This document shows, one piece after another, positions 17,701 to 26,185 of a DNA stretch of 33,819 nt (position 1 is the stretch's first letter; every line of letters starts with the position of its first letter). Below the pieces are notes generated by a model, which worked only from the letters and a program-made list of their open reading frames with translations, made no database searches and was not told where the DNA came from. Origin of the DNA: Marinobacterium weihaiense (GTDB taxonomy: Bacteria; Pseudomonadota; Gammaproteobacteria; Pseudomonadales; Balneatricaceae); assembly GCF_019061305.1 (NCBI RefSeq), contig NZ_JAHQZT010000025.1:1-33819 (forward strand). Direction: 5' to 3'. Made by a program: the position numbers and the translations under genes.

Positions 17701-17910
17701 GGCTGGGCGCTGGAGCATCTGGAGTCGGTGGACGGGCGTCACGCTCTGCTGCTGATCAGCGGTACCCCCGGGGGCAAGCCGGTCCGCGCGCTGATCCGGC
17801 CGGATGCCTTGAATATGAAGGTGGTACAAGCCGGGCAGTTGTCTTCAGCGTCTCTGCAGGATTTTCTGGAACAGAACGCGTTGATTCTTCAGCTGGGAGG
17901 TGAGGCATGA
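14746..17910 (+). CDS. Double PgsC/CapC-like membrane protein fused to two degenerate hydrolase-like domains
   Basis: A 1054-residue protein. Residues 1-362 are about twelve membrane helices forming two PgsC/CapC-like units. The first has GLVVPGYLVPLLL (about 44-56), RDRFFALVLVSVLVRLIFD and LVIVALIANNFWKPGL, closely following Bacillus PgsC (GLVVPGYL, GLIANTIQKQGL). The second has FNGILIPSLLALQW (about 230), KLMLFFNVAFAYKLLLGLV and FAFGYLIATLLAVKIHDKDI. In poly-gamma-glutamate synthases PgsC is the membrane partner of the ligase PgsB. The soluble part (about 363-1054) holds two related segments, about 430-645 and 705-930, each with EGxFLV, WGTxVL and a strand before VP. They resemble the next-but-one gene product but lack its histidines. 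ATG 14746 overlaps the preceding stop (ATGA). The frame is open further upstream, but that would intrude on gene 1. Confidence 0.8.
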   Translation: MIADLLPLTLFPTGSLDSSVITTVWVGVMVVAFFNMRFGWSLAGLVVPGYLVPLLLIKPWSVAVILLEGMVTYLLVRGLSSAGGRWFGLADFFGRDRFFALVLVSVLVRLIFDAFWLPGLGRWLNDELGLHFDYLGNLHSFGLVIVALIANNFWKPGLVRGTGWLLTTLLLTFVLVRFGLMELTNFSASNLSYLYEDIASSLLASPKAYIILLTTAFIASRLNLHYAWEFNGILIPSLLALQWYQPAKLLTTFVEVGVILVVVRLLLALPWLANLNLTGARKLMLFFNVAFAYKLLLGLVLQTYFPHVKATDYFAFGYLIATLLAVKIHDKDIGVRVTRATLQTSLMAGLAASVVGFALTLLPLRLETVRQDDKIEYRLPETEQTLAALLRRQKVEDYGAYESLWRPQPSGLELSHFHDALEYLQEYRRRHAPRLLRLAQQSLAALAYEVVRVEGHFLVVRAREADPGWGTFVLDIRRPVGLQIAVPESVREQGMAEVGLALFKRQQASTLALGGTGGGLDTALPGGVTAAPGSLFHQFHQVFGRNNSVQVRRINRHATRQLQRLLARAGAPLRRTNYLLVKQALPPGLQLASLQQGLEQVVVHWGEIGRHNVQRLSADTGFAELYIQPDSARLLLARVLRSSVESEPVQVRQDRLEHYLQPDVPPTSVQAFQPPRLNQLIFADHEVLAPLLRRVRGGGADDRLLWPAQLRYLNDQAGSIGYRIVQLRSAEGRFLVLQPQASGSRDWGTLVLNLDRPDAPHVVQVPRPLAEHNTLAAGLKMFTGLDARALMVASRVRQPDPLQAANVLKPSNRDTLFNLMHQVLLREAHDEPITLVQLRGMRDSQEPRAPVVLAYPVEEGNAAGLEDVRSLLARAGIPYQMADEAATGADYRAERDALSRYLPAAHHASLALVWVAADIRRTFAGGAQTRRVQQYQALGISRRQLLMDASELQPGTAALPAAVVRLLSHYAQSEDILALVQLMREGWALEHLESVDGRHALLLISGTPGGKPVRALIRPDALNMKVVQAGQLSSASLQDFLEQNALILQLGGEA

Positions 17911-20288
17911 GGTGGATTGGGCGCGCCCTGTTACTGATGCTGGCCATGCTGCTGTGTTGGCTGGCATGGCAGGGGGTGGTCGCACGCGGACAGGGGGCGG
18001 TGGATCGTGTGCCCGCGCTTGTCGACAGGCTGCAGCTGCAAAGCCGCGCGGTCAGCGTCTATGAGATGTCGCCCGGACAATGGCTGACTTTTGCCATTCC
18101 GAGTCGTACCCGGCACATGCGCCTGCTGAGCAATGCCGCAGCCGCGGGCAATGCGCGTGCGGGTACCGCATTGAACTATGTCGTTGAATATGAACTGCTG
18201 GATTCGGCCGGGCAGGTGTTGCATCGGAGCGAGCAGTTTCACGGCAGTCGTATTCCCGAACCGCGCTGGTTGGATGGGACCGCGGTTCCGCCGCTGATGT
18301 TTGCAGATACGCCACTGGCCGTGGCTAGTGGGCAGTTCGTCAGGGTAGCGCTGACAGGCTGGCCTGAAGCCACCCATATGCGTGTGCGCTGGCGCCAGCC
18401 TCGGGCCGGCATCAAGCGTCTGGTACTGAGAACCTATCGTGAGGAGCGTTTCTCCCCGCAACAGGCAGTGGACCGCTGGGAGCGTCTCAATGCACGCCAG
18501 CGGACAGCCGTGACGGATGCACTCATTGCACCGGCCGAACTGGTCAGTGAGCACGAGCGCCTTAACTTGCTGACACGCCAGTGGCAACCGGTCGGCCCGC
18601 AGGATGTGGCCGTACAGCGCCAGCGGCTGTTCATTATCGAAGATGAGCGCCTGCAACTGCCTTCTGCACCGCCGGTAGGGCGCTATCTGGGGCCTGAGCG
18701 AGACCTCGTGATCCCGGTTGCCGAGGCGGCCCGGTATCGGTTGCTATGGCAGCCCGAGCAGCCGGATGGTGTGCTGGAATGGCGTCAGCATGACGATCGC
18801 TACCGTATTCCCTCCTGGCAGTTACTGGATGTGGAAGCGGGCGCTTGGCTGGCATTGACACCGGGCCTGGTGGAGCTACGCGCCAGTGTGCCGGGACATG
18901 TGGATCTGGTGACGCAGCAGCGCCCGGACCGCAGCGCCCTGCCACCACGGAATCATCTGAGCAGCCACCCGCTCACACCTGTGCAGCCGTTGCGCTTTGC
19001 CCTGGCGCCCGGTACGGCGGAAGCACGGCCATTGCGGCTCGACTTGAGGCTGCATATGCCCCAGGTGCCTCTGCCGCCGCAGGTTGATGTTAGCGCGCAT
19101 TACCGCATTCTGGGGCCGGCCGGCAGGGAACTGAAGCAGGGCATGCTGAGTGGTGAGGTGCTGCCTTCGCGTCTGGACCGGGCTGCGGATCCATCGGTGC
19201 CTGACCTGTCGGACCCGCTGCGCTTTTATCTGCAGCTGCCGCCCGGCGCCACCGCGATTGAGGTGACTAGCCGGCATCCGCTGTTGGCCAACGCCTATAC
19301 ACGGCCGCTTGGACTGGCGTATCGGCGTCAGCTCCCGGCAAACGACTATGCCCGGCGCGAGGATGAGCCGGGCTGGTTCCTGTTAAAGCCAGAGCAGGCG
19401 CCGTCGACACCGGTCGTGCTGCAGCTGCAGTCGCGCTTGCCCGAGCGCAAGCCGGCGATTGTCCAGGGGCGCTACCTCTGGCGTGCAGTGGCGCTCCCCG
19501 GTGTGCGCAGTGCCCGCTTGCTGACGCCTTTGAGGAGTGATGACAAGATCAGGGATGAGGCGCTGCCCGCCTACTTCAGGCCGCTGCCGACTGCACGCGA
19601 TCGGGTGCAGCTGGCGGTACCGGCATCGCATTATGCGGTGCGTCCGGAGCTGGTCTACCTGCGTACCGCCAAGGCACCATTTTCGCTGCGCCTGACGCTG
19701 GATGACCACGTGCTGGAATCGTCATTGAGTGGGCGGATGGGCAGTGTGCGTCTGCCCCATATTGAGCCTGGCGAGTATCGTTTGCGGGTACAGGCGCCGG
19801 AGGATGTGCAGTGGCTGCTCAATTATCAGCCGGCAGAGATGGCGGATGCACCGGGGTTCACTGTGCGGCGTGCCTACTGGCTGGACGATAGCGAGGGGGT
19901 GCGTGTCAACCTTGACAAGCGCGCAGATCTTGATCAGTCCCTGGGGGCGCGCTTCTATCCGTTGGCCGGGGAGGCGGCGCCCGTGATACGCCTTCAGGTG
20001 CAGTCTGCGCTTGCGCACGACCGCACCCAGCCCCAGCAGGCGTGGACCTACCGCACACGCGAGTATTACCTGCCGGCTACGCAGCCGCCGGAAGGGTATG
20101 TTTTTGGCCAGCCAGAGCAACGCCTGGCGGCGCCCCAGTCCTTGTTTTTCGCGCTCGAAGAGGATATTGCCGATGGCCCGGTCGGGTTGCACTTTACCCT
20201 GTTGCAGGGGCAGGGCTATCTGGAAGTGTTTGAACTGCTGCCGGGGGACTACCCCTGGGCTGATGCATTCGAGGAGCTACAGCCATGA
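17907..20288 (+). CDS. Membrane-anchored periplasmic beta-rich protein of the polymer operon
   Basis: 793 residues; family not recognised. The N-terminus MRWIGRALLLMLAMLLCWLAW is a signal anchor or uncleaved signal. The rest is soluble, rich in beta-strand patterns (alternating V/L/R/E), with proline-glycine turns and few cysteines, suggesting a string of beta-sandwich domains in the periplasm. Two segments share the pattern PGxxxLxV: LPPGATAIEV near 444 and IEPGEYRLRV near 619. Similar segments occur in the large exported protein two genes on. No catalytic motif is evident. ATG 17907 overlaps the previous stop (ATGA), and its own stop overlaps the next ATG in the same way. Probably a periplasmic scaffold or polymer-binding part linking inner and outer membrane components; this is inference from context. 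Confidence 0.7.
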   Translation: MRWIGRALLLMLAMLLCWLAWQGVVARGQGAVDRVPALVDRLQLQSRAVSVYEMSPGQWLTFAIPSRTRHMRLLSNAAAAGNARAGTALNYVVEYELLDSAGQVLHRSEQFHGSRIPEPRWLDGTAVPPLMFADTPLAVASGQFVRVALTGWPEATHMRVRWRQPRAGIKRLVLRTYREERFSPQQAVDRWERLNARQRTAVTDALIAPAELVSEHERLNLLTRQWQPVGPQDVAVQRQRLFIIEDERLQLPSAPPVGRYLGPERDLVIPVAEAARYRLLWQPEQPDGVLEWRQHDDRYRIPSWQLLDVEAGAWLALTPGLVELRASVPGHVDLVTQQRPDRSALPPRNHLSSHPLTPVQPLRFALAPGTAEARPLRLDLRLHMPQVPLPPQVDVSAHYRILGPAGRELKQGMLSGEVLPSRLDRAADPSVPDLSDPLRFYLQLPPGATAIEVTSRHPLLANAYTRPLGLAYRRQLPANDYARREDEPGWFLLKPEQAPSTPVVLQLQSRLPERKPAIVQGRYLWRAVALPGVRSARLLTPLRSDDKIRDEALPAYFRPLPTARDRVQLAVPASHYAVRPELVYLRTAKAPFSLRLTLDDHVLESSLSGRMGSVRLPHIEPGEYRLRVQAPEDVQWLLNYQPAEMADAPGFTVRRAYWLDDSEGVRVNLDKRADLDQSLGARFYPLAGEAAPVIRLQVQSALAHDRTQPQQAWTYRTREYYLPATQPPEGYVFGQPEQRLAAPQSLFFALEEDIADGPVGLHFTLLQGQGYLEVFELLPGDYPWADAFEELQP

Positions 20289-21140
20289 AACCATTGTTCG
20301 GACTGATGCTGCTGGCCGTCAGCACGGCGCTGCAAGCGGCGCCAATGACGCTGGGGGAGCATTTACAACGGCTCCGGCGCGAGGTATGCCAGGCGCCCAC
20401 GGCTGTACAGATGGCGCAGGTTCAGGCTGCGCTGACCGCCTTTTGGCAAAAAACGCCCGGAGTGTTCCGGGTGGAACGCCTGCAACTATCGCGCCTGCCG
20501 GGGAAGGATACCTGGCTACTGCACGAGCCGGAACAGACCGCTCGGGGGGGGCGGGGCGCTGTTGTTGAACCGGTCGGGCCGTCGCGAGATCTTTCTGCAG
20601 GCGCCACACCAGTATTATGACCTGCGCACCGGGCGACTGGTCGCACGCTTACAGGCCGAGGGCGATATGATGGCGGCTTTCTGGAATACGGCACAGCGCC
20701 ATGTTGCCGCCGGGTGTGATCTGGTGCATGTCGACCACACCTATCTGCATGCCTTCACGCGCGCGTTTCAACAGGCCCGGCCGCAGGGGCTGATCGTACA
20801 GATACATGGCTTTGCGGCTGACAAGCGGGACACTCTTGCTGGCCGCACGGCGGACATGATCATCAGCGACGGCACGCGCGAGCCTTCCCCCGAAGCCAAG
20901 GCATTTGCACATTGTCTCAGTGAGCATACGCGCTGGCAGGTGCGCCTGTTTCCGCATGATGTTCATGAGCTGGGTGCCACGACCAACACCGTGGCGGCGG
21001 ATTTGCGCCAGCAGGGTAACAGCCGCTTCATTCACTGGGAGCTTAGCGCACAGGCACGCCGTGAACTGGTAGGCAGCGCCGTACGTCGTGGCGATGTGCT
21101 GGCGTGTCTGCAACATGTACAGGGAGAGAAGCCGCGATGA
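20285..21140 (+). pseudogene. Secreted hydrolase-like protein, split by a frameshift at a G8 run
   Basis: The frame from ATG 20285 gives signal peptide MKPLFGLMLLAVSTALQA and about 90 more residues, then runs out at 20620. The other frame (20562-21140) continues the homology-like sequence. Removing one G from the eight at 20544-20551 joins them into 284 residues reading GGGALLLNRSGRREIF. Conserved-looking motifs follow: APHQYYD (H about 108), LVHVDHTYLHAF, LIVQIHGFAADKR (H about 174), LGATTNTV and FIHWELSAQARREL. Histidines and acids in this order recall zinc-dependent N-formylglutamate amidohydrolases and PGA hydrolases, which would suit trimming or release of a glutamate-type polymer. That assignment is tentative. 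The break may be phase variation, a sequencing error or a mutation. The end overlaps the next ATG (ATGA). Confidence 0.7.
20544..20551 (+). repeat. Run of eight G, candidate phase-variation tract
   Basis: Eight consecutive G, then C and four more G, inside the coding part of the secreted hydrolase-like gene. G7 would give an intact 284-residue protein; G8, as here, gives early termination. Polymerase slippage at such tracts is a known switch mechanism, and such tracts are also a common sequencing-error site. Confidence 0.75.
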
Positions 21141-24100
21141 AGGGGTGTGGTCTGAGCCTGATAGCAGGGTGGGGGCTGACGTTGGCTGTGCAGGCCGATC
21201 CCGGTGCGCCACTGACGACCCTGCCTCCCTGGGCGCAAGCTACGGGGGAAGCCGCGCTGGTCTGGCAGCCGGTCCAGACGTTGGCGGCCGATCTGTATCA
21301 GGTGCCAGCACAGACATGGCTCCAGGTCGATGCAGCGTCGGCACCGGCGCCAATCTGGCGCTCGTCCGATGGCCTGCTGTGGTACCAGGCGCCGTGGCAG
21401 TCGGCCGGTTCGAGGGCCTGGGTCAGCGGGGATGCACGCGCGCAGGATGAGTATGCCTGGTGGCCGCAGGTGGAGGGTTCGCACGTGGTTGAATCGGCCC
21501 TTGGGGGGTGGCAGCGGCAGGCCTACAGGTTGCCACGCCGGTTTGAATCCCTGACGCTGAGTTCATCACAGGATACTCTGGCGCTGCGGGACCTGGCGGG
21601 TAGCCTGCACCGCCTGATGCGTGTACGGCCAGGTCCGTTGCCGCCGTTGAAGGTGAAGGGTCCTGCAGTGATCCGGCTGACGTCACGCCCGGAGGTGCAC
21701 TGTGATGGGCAGGCCGAGCCGGTGGCGATGGCGTACCGGTTGCGGTGGCGCTTGAATGAGGCACCCTGGAAGGGTGTAGAGGTACGCCGGCGTCAGTTGA
21801 GCGAGTCCATGCAGTGGTGGGGTGACTGTGCGTTACCGGGGGGCTTTGAACATCATTATGTCCAAGTGCCCGCAGGTGAGCAGCAGCTGCAGGTGGCTGT
21901 GGATCAGCCGTTGCTGTTGGCCATCGAGCAGTATCGCCAGGACGACTTTGTCCGGATCCGCCCGGCTGCCAGCCTGACTCCGCAGGTGGCCGATGCCGAT
22001 ATACAGGCCGCGCGGCAGCAGGATGCAGACCGTCGTAGCAATCACCGTACAGAAACGGCGGAAGCGGTGCTGGCCGAGCTGGATAAGGCGGCACCTCCGG
22101 CGGCACTATCTCCGTTGCAACGCGTACTGCGTACGGCCATCGAACATGATCAGCGGTTCTACCGTGATCTTGTGCCGCAACCGAGCCTGCAGCCGCACCG
22201 ATTGCGCACCCGGGCGTTTGCGCCGGGGCGTGTTGAGGGGGCTCAACCCCCGTGGGCACCCCGTCACTATCTGTCTGCAGGACAGGCCTGGAGCCATGTG
22301 CAGACCGGCACCTTCACGACCCTGACGGATCGGGCACTGACGTTCGCACTGCCGCCGCGTGTTGCGGATACACAGCTCAGGGTCAATGTGCTGCTGCCCG
22401 ACGGTCAGGCTCTTGACGGCGATCTGCAGCTGCATTTCGACAGCGGTGGTGGGCACCAGCTGCGGCTGGCTGCGCCTCTGTCAGCTCCCGTTCGACCCGG
22501 TGCCGCGGCTTGGGTCGCCTGGGCGGAGCAAACGGCGGCGCGCCATAACGTCATCCTCGCGCCCGGCCTGCCCGACGCCCTGCAAGGGCTGGCGCTGGAG
22601 CGTAGCGCCAGCGTTGAGTTGTCGCTGCCGGTCGACGCGCAGCGCATTGAATTGAGTGGTCCTCCGGGGCTAGCGGTATCCCTGCAGTACCGAACCAGTA
22701 CACCGTTCCGGCTGGGAGAGTCGGCCTATCGTGACTTGCTGAGTGCGCTACAGCCAGAACACCGCCTTCAGCTGTGGCAACAGCAGCTGAAGACGGTGCC
22801 GGAGGCGGATGCCTTGACGGCCTCTGCAACCGCATCGCATCAGCTGGCCCATCAGTGGCTGCCCCTTCTGCGCGAGCTGCACGCGCAAGCGATGGCATTG
22901 CGGGTGGCACTGGACCCCGAGACGAAGCCAGAGGCCATGACTGATGTTGACTTCCGGCTGGCGCGGGCGCATGAGCAAGCCCTGAACCAGCAGTGGGCGG
23001 CGGTGCTTGCCACCCTGGGCACGCTGGAGTTCGAGCGCATCCAGGCGTTCGATCTGGCGCAGTCCGCGCGGCAGGCTCTGGGCGAGACCGCGTTAAACCA
23101 GCGCCAGTGTCTGGCCGTGTCGCTGTTCGGGCGGACACCGGCGTTGCGACGCCGCGCGCTTGAGCGGCAACTGCACGCCTATGCCCGTGAGCAGCGCTGG
23201 CAACAACAGCAAGCCCTGTTAGCGGCCGTCATGCTGCAGGAGATGGATGCCTGGTTGCTCGAACAGCTGGCACAGAGCCTGTATCACCAGGGCGAAGTGC
23301 TGTCGGCGGTACAACTGGGCATGCTGCTGCCCGAATCAACACAGCCTCGAGTGTGGCTGGTGAAGGCGGCGCATCGGGCGGAGTGGCGGCAAACAGCACG
23401 CCACTTGCAGGCCAGGCTGCCCGAGGCGCTACAGGCTCAGTTGACGTTGGAGAATGCGTTGCAACAGGGGGCATATTCGCGGGCACGCTCCGCCGCCCGT
23501 ACGGAGGAGCAACGGCAGCAGGTTGAGCAAACCCATCGCCTGGTGCAGTCACTACACAGTGAGGATGCGTCAGCGCGTGTACACGCGCTGACGCAATGGT
23601 GGCGGCAAGCGCAGGCGCCAGGCCCTTATCACTGGCGTGCCATCCATGATCAGGTCGTCCGGGCACCGGGGTATCAATGGATATACAACCGGACCCGAGG
23701 GCAACCCTTTGCTCGCTTACGGGCTACGCCTGAGCAGCCGGTCGAGGTTGAAGTTTTGGGGCCCCGTGTACTGCGCGTTCAGGCGCGTGCCGTCGAGCCG
23801 AGCGGCGTTGCGGAGACATTGGACTGGCTGGTCGCTGAGGTGGATGAACAGGTACTGCATTATCCACTGCTTCCGGCACCGGCCAGCCTGACGCTGCAGC
23901 AGCAACCTTCGGCGGCCCCGATATCTCTGGCACGTACGTTGCTGCTGGAGGTGCCGGCCGGTTTGCACAGAGTGCGTCTGGCGCCACGACGTCAGGCACA
24001 GTTGCTGGCCATCGATCAGTGGGAGAGGCAGCCGCAGCCCGGCCTGCCGCGGCTATCACCGGCCAGTGTGCGTGCACTGCTGTCGCCTGCCGGCACGGCT

Positions 24101-26185
24101 GCCGCGGCCAAATCGTCAGATACCCGAGTGGATTCGGTGATCCTGGCTCACGGCCAGCGCAGACCGGTCACGGCGGCTACGATCGCGCGGGTGTTTGCGG
24201 CGGCAGCACCCCCGGTGGAGATGCCCGCATCGCTTCTGGCCGATCAGCCGATGGTGCGCCCGCCAGGCTGGCGCATGGATCAGTATGCCGTAGCCGTGGA
24301 CATGCCGTCACGTACACCGGTACAGCAGGCGCTGGCGGTTTTGTGGCAACTGGATCGAGCCACTGGCCCCGACCAGGTGGCCGCGCCGCTGAGCCGACTG
24401 GTCCAGCTGGCACGGCAGCAGGATTCGCTGAGCGAGCTGTCACGCTGGGCGGATCATGCCCTGCGTACCTCCTCCTTTGACTGGCAACTGTTGACACCCC
24501 AGGTGAGCGCCGGTGAGGTTGATGTGCCGATGTCGGCAATGCCGCTGGGAACGTTCAGCGAAGTGCGGCGTGCGCTGCTACCGCAGCCGGCAGATGATGC
24601 GCGCTGGGTCAGCGATACGCGGGTCGAAGGCATGGCGCTGAGGCTGCCCTCGGCAGACACCCTGACACTGGTACTGGATCCGGCCGTGCTGCCGCACGTG
24701 CAGGCGCGGCCCATGATTGTCAACCTGCAAGTGGACGACCAACCGGTGCAGTCAATACGCCTGCTGCGCCAGCCGGTGCGGCGTGTCCTGACATTACCGG
24801 CCGGAGCGCATGCGATTCGGGTCTGGTTGCAGACGCCCTGGCAGGATCATTACCTCTGGGTGCGTTTTCTGGACGCGAGCGGACAACCGTTCGAACCGCC
24901 CGCGAGCGACTGGCGCTACCAGGTGGCGCTGCCAGAGCAGCCGCTGGAATATGCCTTGCAAGGGCCTGCGTTGTTGCGCATTGATGAGCGCACTCGGCAG
25001 GGCAATCGACGCTATTACCATCACCTGCCATCCGGTTGGCAGACCCTGAAGCTGCCGGCCGGTCTGCACCATGAACGGCACTATCGGGTCGCTGTTCTGG
25101 CCTATCGGCCTCCGTCGCCGAGTCCTGAGCTGCCCCCGCGCTCGCTTGTGTTGCCGGACAGCGTGCAGGCGCCGTTGTCCACCGTTTCGGTGGTCCCGGC
25201 GCCCTGGCTCCTGACCGAGCGGCAGTCGCCCGATGGCGGGCTTGAGCATTTGGGGGGCTATCTGGCATTGAGTGGACCGAGTGACGACGTGGACAACCGG
25301 CGAGCCGGCACCCGCCAGGAGGTGGGTCTGAGATACCATATTCGCTTCCCTGATGCGCAGGCCTATGCGCGTACGGACCTGTTGCTGCGTCGCCAGCCTG
25401 GAGGAGACCTGCTGCTGGGGGGGCGCCAATGGCTTGATCTGTATCCGCCGCAGAGTCCATGGCGCCTGAAGGCCCATGCAGGGGGGTATTTGCAGCCGGC
25501 GGTGGAGGCAACGGGCGCCCGCCACCCACACACGGCGCTGCAATTGCAGGCAGACCTGGCGCACAAGGTTGACGTAAGCCCGACAGTGGCACGACGGTTC
25601 GAGCTGCGCTTGGCGCAGCACTGGAGCAGCTTGGACAGCGCCTCCGATGCGGCGTTGAGCCAGTTGGATCCGCTGGTCTACTCCGAGTATCGCGTACAGC
25701 ACCCCCGCTACCTGCGGCTGCGTCAACAGTTCGATTGGCGCCCCTGGCTGGATCAGCGCTGGTATGCCCGCGCCGATCTGGTCAGTAATGAAGAGCTGGA
25801 TCCGTTCAACCCGGATTATCTTAGCCTGACCACGGCCGTGGAACAGTTGTTGACGCCTCGACTTTCTGCTGCGGCTGGCATTCGCTGGCGGCAGTATCGT
25901 GCGGATGAAGACCGCCCTGATGCACTGGACCGAACCCGTGTCTTCGTGGCAGGCGACTGGTTGAGCTGGCGGCATAGCGGCAATGCCTTGGCACTGGGCG
26001 GACGACTGGATTATGACTTGGAGCAGGGGGATATGAGCTGGCGACTCGAATTTTCCTACACCCGGGCACAGGGCGGCATGCTGCCGGCCATGCGCCCGGA
26101 TACACACGACTTTTTCTCCGTGCGCCGTGCATTGCAGCGCGATGTATTGACGCTGAACCCGATCGACAGGGACGATCATGACTGA
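21137..26185 (+). CDS. Exported protein with TPR-like middle and probable C-terminal outer-membrane barrel
   Basis: 1682 residues. ATG 21137 (ATGA overlap with the preceding stop) begins a signal peptide, MKGCGLSLIAGWGLTLAVQA, cut before DPG. Residues to about 520 and 840-1370 are beta-rich, with repeated PAGxxxxxV segments near 245, 938, 1220 and 1306. Residues about 528-830 are strongly helical, rich in Ala, Gln and Leu, and look like degenerate TPRs (QLAQSLYHQGEVLSAVQLGM). The last 310 residues alternate aromatic/hydrophobic and polar residues in strands joined by short turns (ARTDLLLRRQPGGDLLLGGR, SAAAGIRWRQYRADEDRP, NALALGGRLDYDLEQGDMSW), as in beta-barrels. Helical repeats plus a C-terminal barrel is the layout of BcsC and PgaA, which export cellulose and PNAG. 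I infer an outer-membrane exporter for the operon's polymer. No single known family is recognised. Confidence 0.75.
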   Translation: MKGCGLSLIAGWGLTLAVQADPGAPLTTLPPWAQATGEAALVWQPVQTLAADLYQVPAQTWLQVDAASAPAPIWRSSDGLLWYQAPWQSAGSRAWVSGDARAQDEYAWWPQVEGSHVVESALGGWQRQAYRLPRRFESLTLSSSQDTLALRDLAGSLHRLMRVRPGPLPPLKVKGPAVIRLTSRPEVHCDGQAEPVAMAYRLRWRLNEAPWKGVEVRRRQLSESMQWWGDCALPGGFEHHYVQVPAGEQQLQVAVDQPLLLAIEQYRQDDFVRIRPAASLTPQVADADIQAARQQDADRRSNHRTETAEAVLAELDKAAPPAALSPLQRVLRTAIEHDQRFYRDLVPQPSLQPHRLRTRAFAPGRVEGAQPPWAPRHYLSAGQAWSHVQTGTFTTLTDRALTFALPPRVADTQLRVNVLLPDGQALDGDLQLHFDSGGGHQLRLAAPLSAPVRPGAAAWVAWAEQTAARHNVILAPGLPDALQGLALERSASVELSLPVDAQRIELSGPPGLAVSLQYRTSTPFRLGESAYRDLLSALQPEHRLQLWQQQLKTVPEADALTASATASHQLAHQWLPLLRELHAQAMALRVALDPETKPEAMTDVDFRLARAHEQALNQQWAAVLATLGTLEFERIQAFDLAQSARQALGETALNQRQCLAVSLFGRTPALRRRALERQLHAYAREQRWQQQQALLAAVMLQEMDAWLLEQLAQSLYHQGEVLSAVQLGMLLPESTQPRVWLVKAAHRAEWRQTARHLQARLPEALQAQLTLENALQQGAYSRARSAARTEEQRQQVEQTHRLVQSLHSEDASARVHALTQWWRQAQAPGPYHWRAIHDQVVRAPGYQWIYNRTRGQPFARLRATPEQPVEVEVLGPRVLRVQARAVEPSGVAETLDWLVAEVDEQVLHYPLLPAPASLTLQQQPSAAPISLARTLLLEVPAGLHRVRLAPRRQAQLLAIDQWERQPQPGLPRLSPASVRALLSPAGTAAAAKSSDTRVDSVILAHGQRRPVTAATIARVFAAAAPPVEMPASLLADQPMVRPPGWRMDQYAVAVDMPSRTPVQQALAVLWQLDRATGPDQVAAPLSRLVQLARQQDSLSELSRWADHALRTSSFDWQLLTPQVSAGEVDVPMSAMPLGTFSEVRRALLPQPADDARWVSDTRVEGMALRLPSADTLTLVLDPAVLPHVQARPMIVNLQVDDQPVQSIRLLRQPVRRVLTLPAGAHAIRVWLQTPWQDHYLWVRFLDASGQPFEPPASDWRYQVALPEQPLEYALQGPALLRIDERTRQGNRRYYHHLPSGWQTLKLPAGLHHERHYRVAVLAYRPPSPSPELPPRSLVLPDSVQAPLSTVSVVPAPWLLTERQSPDGGLEHLGGYLALSGPSDDVDNRRAGTRQEVGLRYHIRFPDAQAYARTDLLLRRQPGGDLLLGGRQWLDLYPPQSPWRLKAHAGGYLQPAVEATGARHPHTALQLQADLAHKVDVSPTVARRFELRLAQHWSSLDSASDAALSQLDPLVYSEYRVQHPRYLRLRQQFDWRPWLDQRWYARADLVSNEELDPFNPDYLSLTTAVEQLLTPRLSAAAGIRWRQYRADEDRPDALDRTRVFVAGDWLSWRHSGNALALGGRLDYDLEQGDMSWRLEFSYTRAQGGMLPAMRPDTHDFFSVRRALQRDVLTLNPIDRDDHD

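Noticed and set aside
15640-17829. Long minus-strand frames opposite the PgsC-like gene
   Set aside because: Histidine- and glutamine-rich composition without domains is typical of reverse frames of GC-rich genes.
20562-21140. The second half of the hydrolase-like gene as an independent gene
   Set aside because: It has no ribosome site or signal peptide, and the first half supplies both. One base in the G8 tract joins them.
24794-26179. A 461-codon minus-strand frame inside the exported-barrel gene
   Set aside because: The plus-strand frame has a signal peptide, overlapping junctions and coherent domains; the reverse frame has none.
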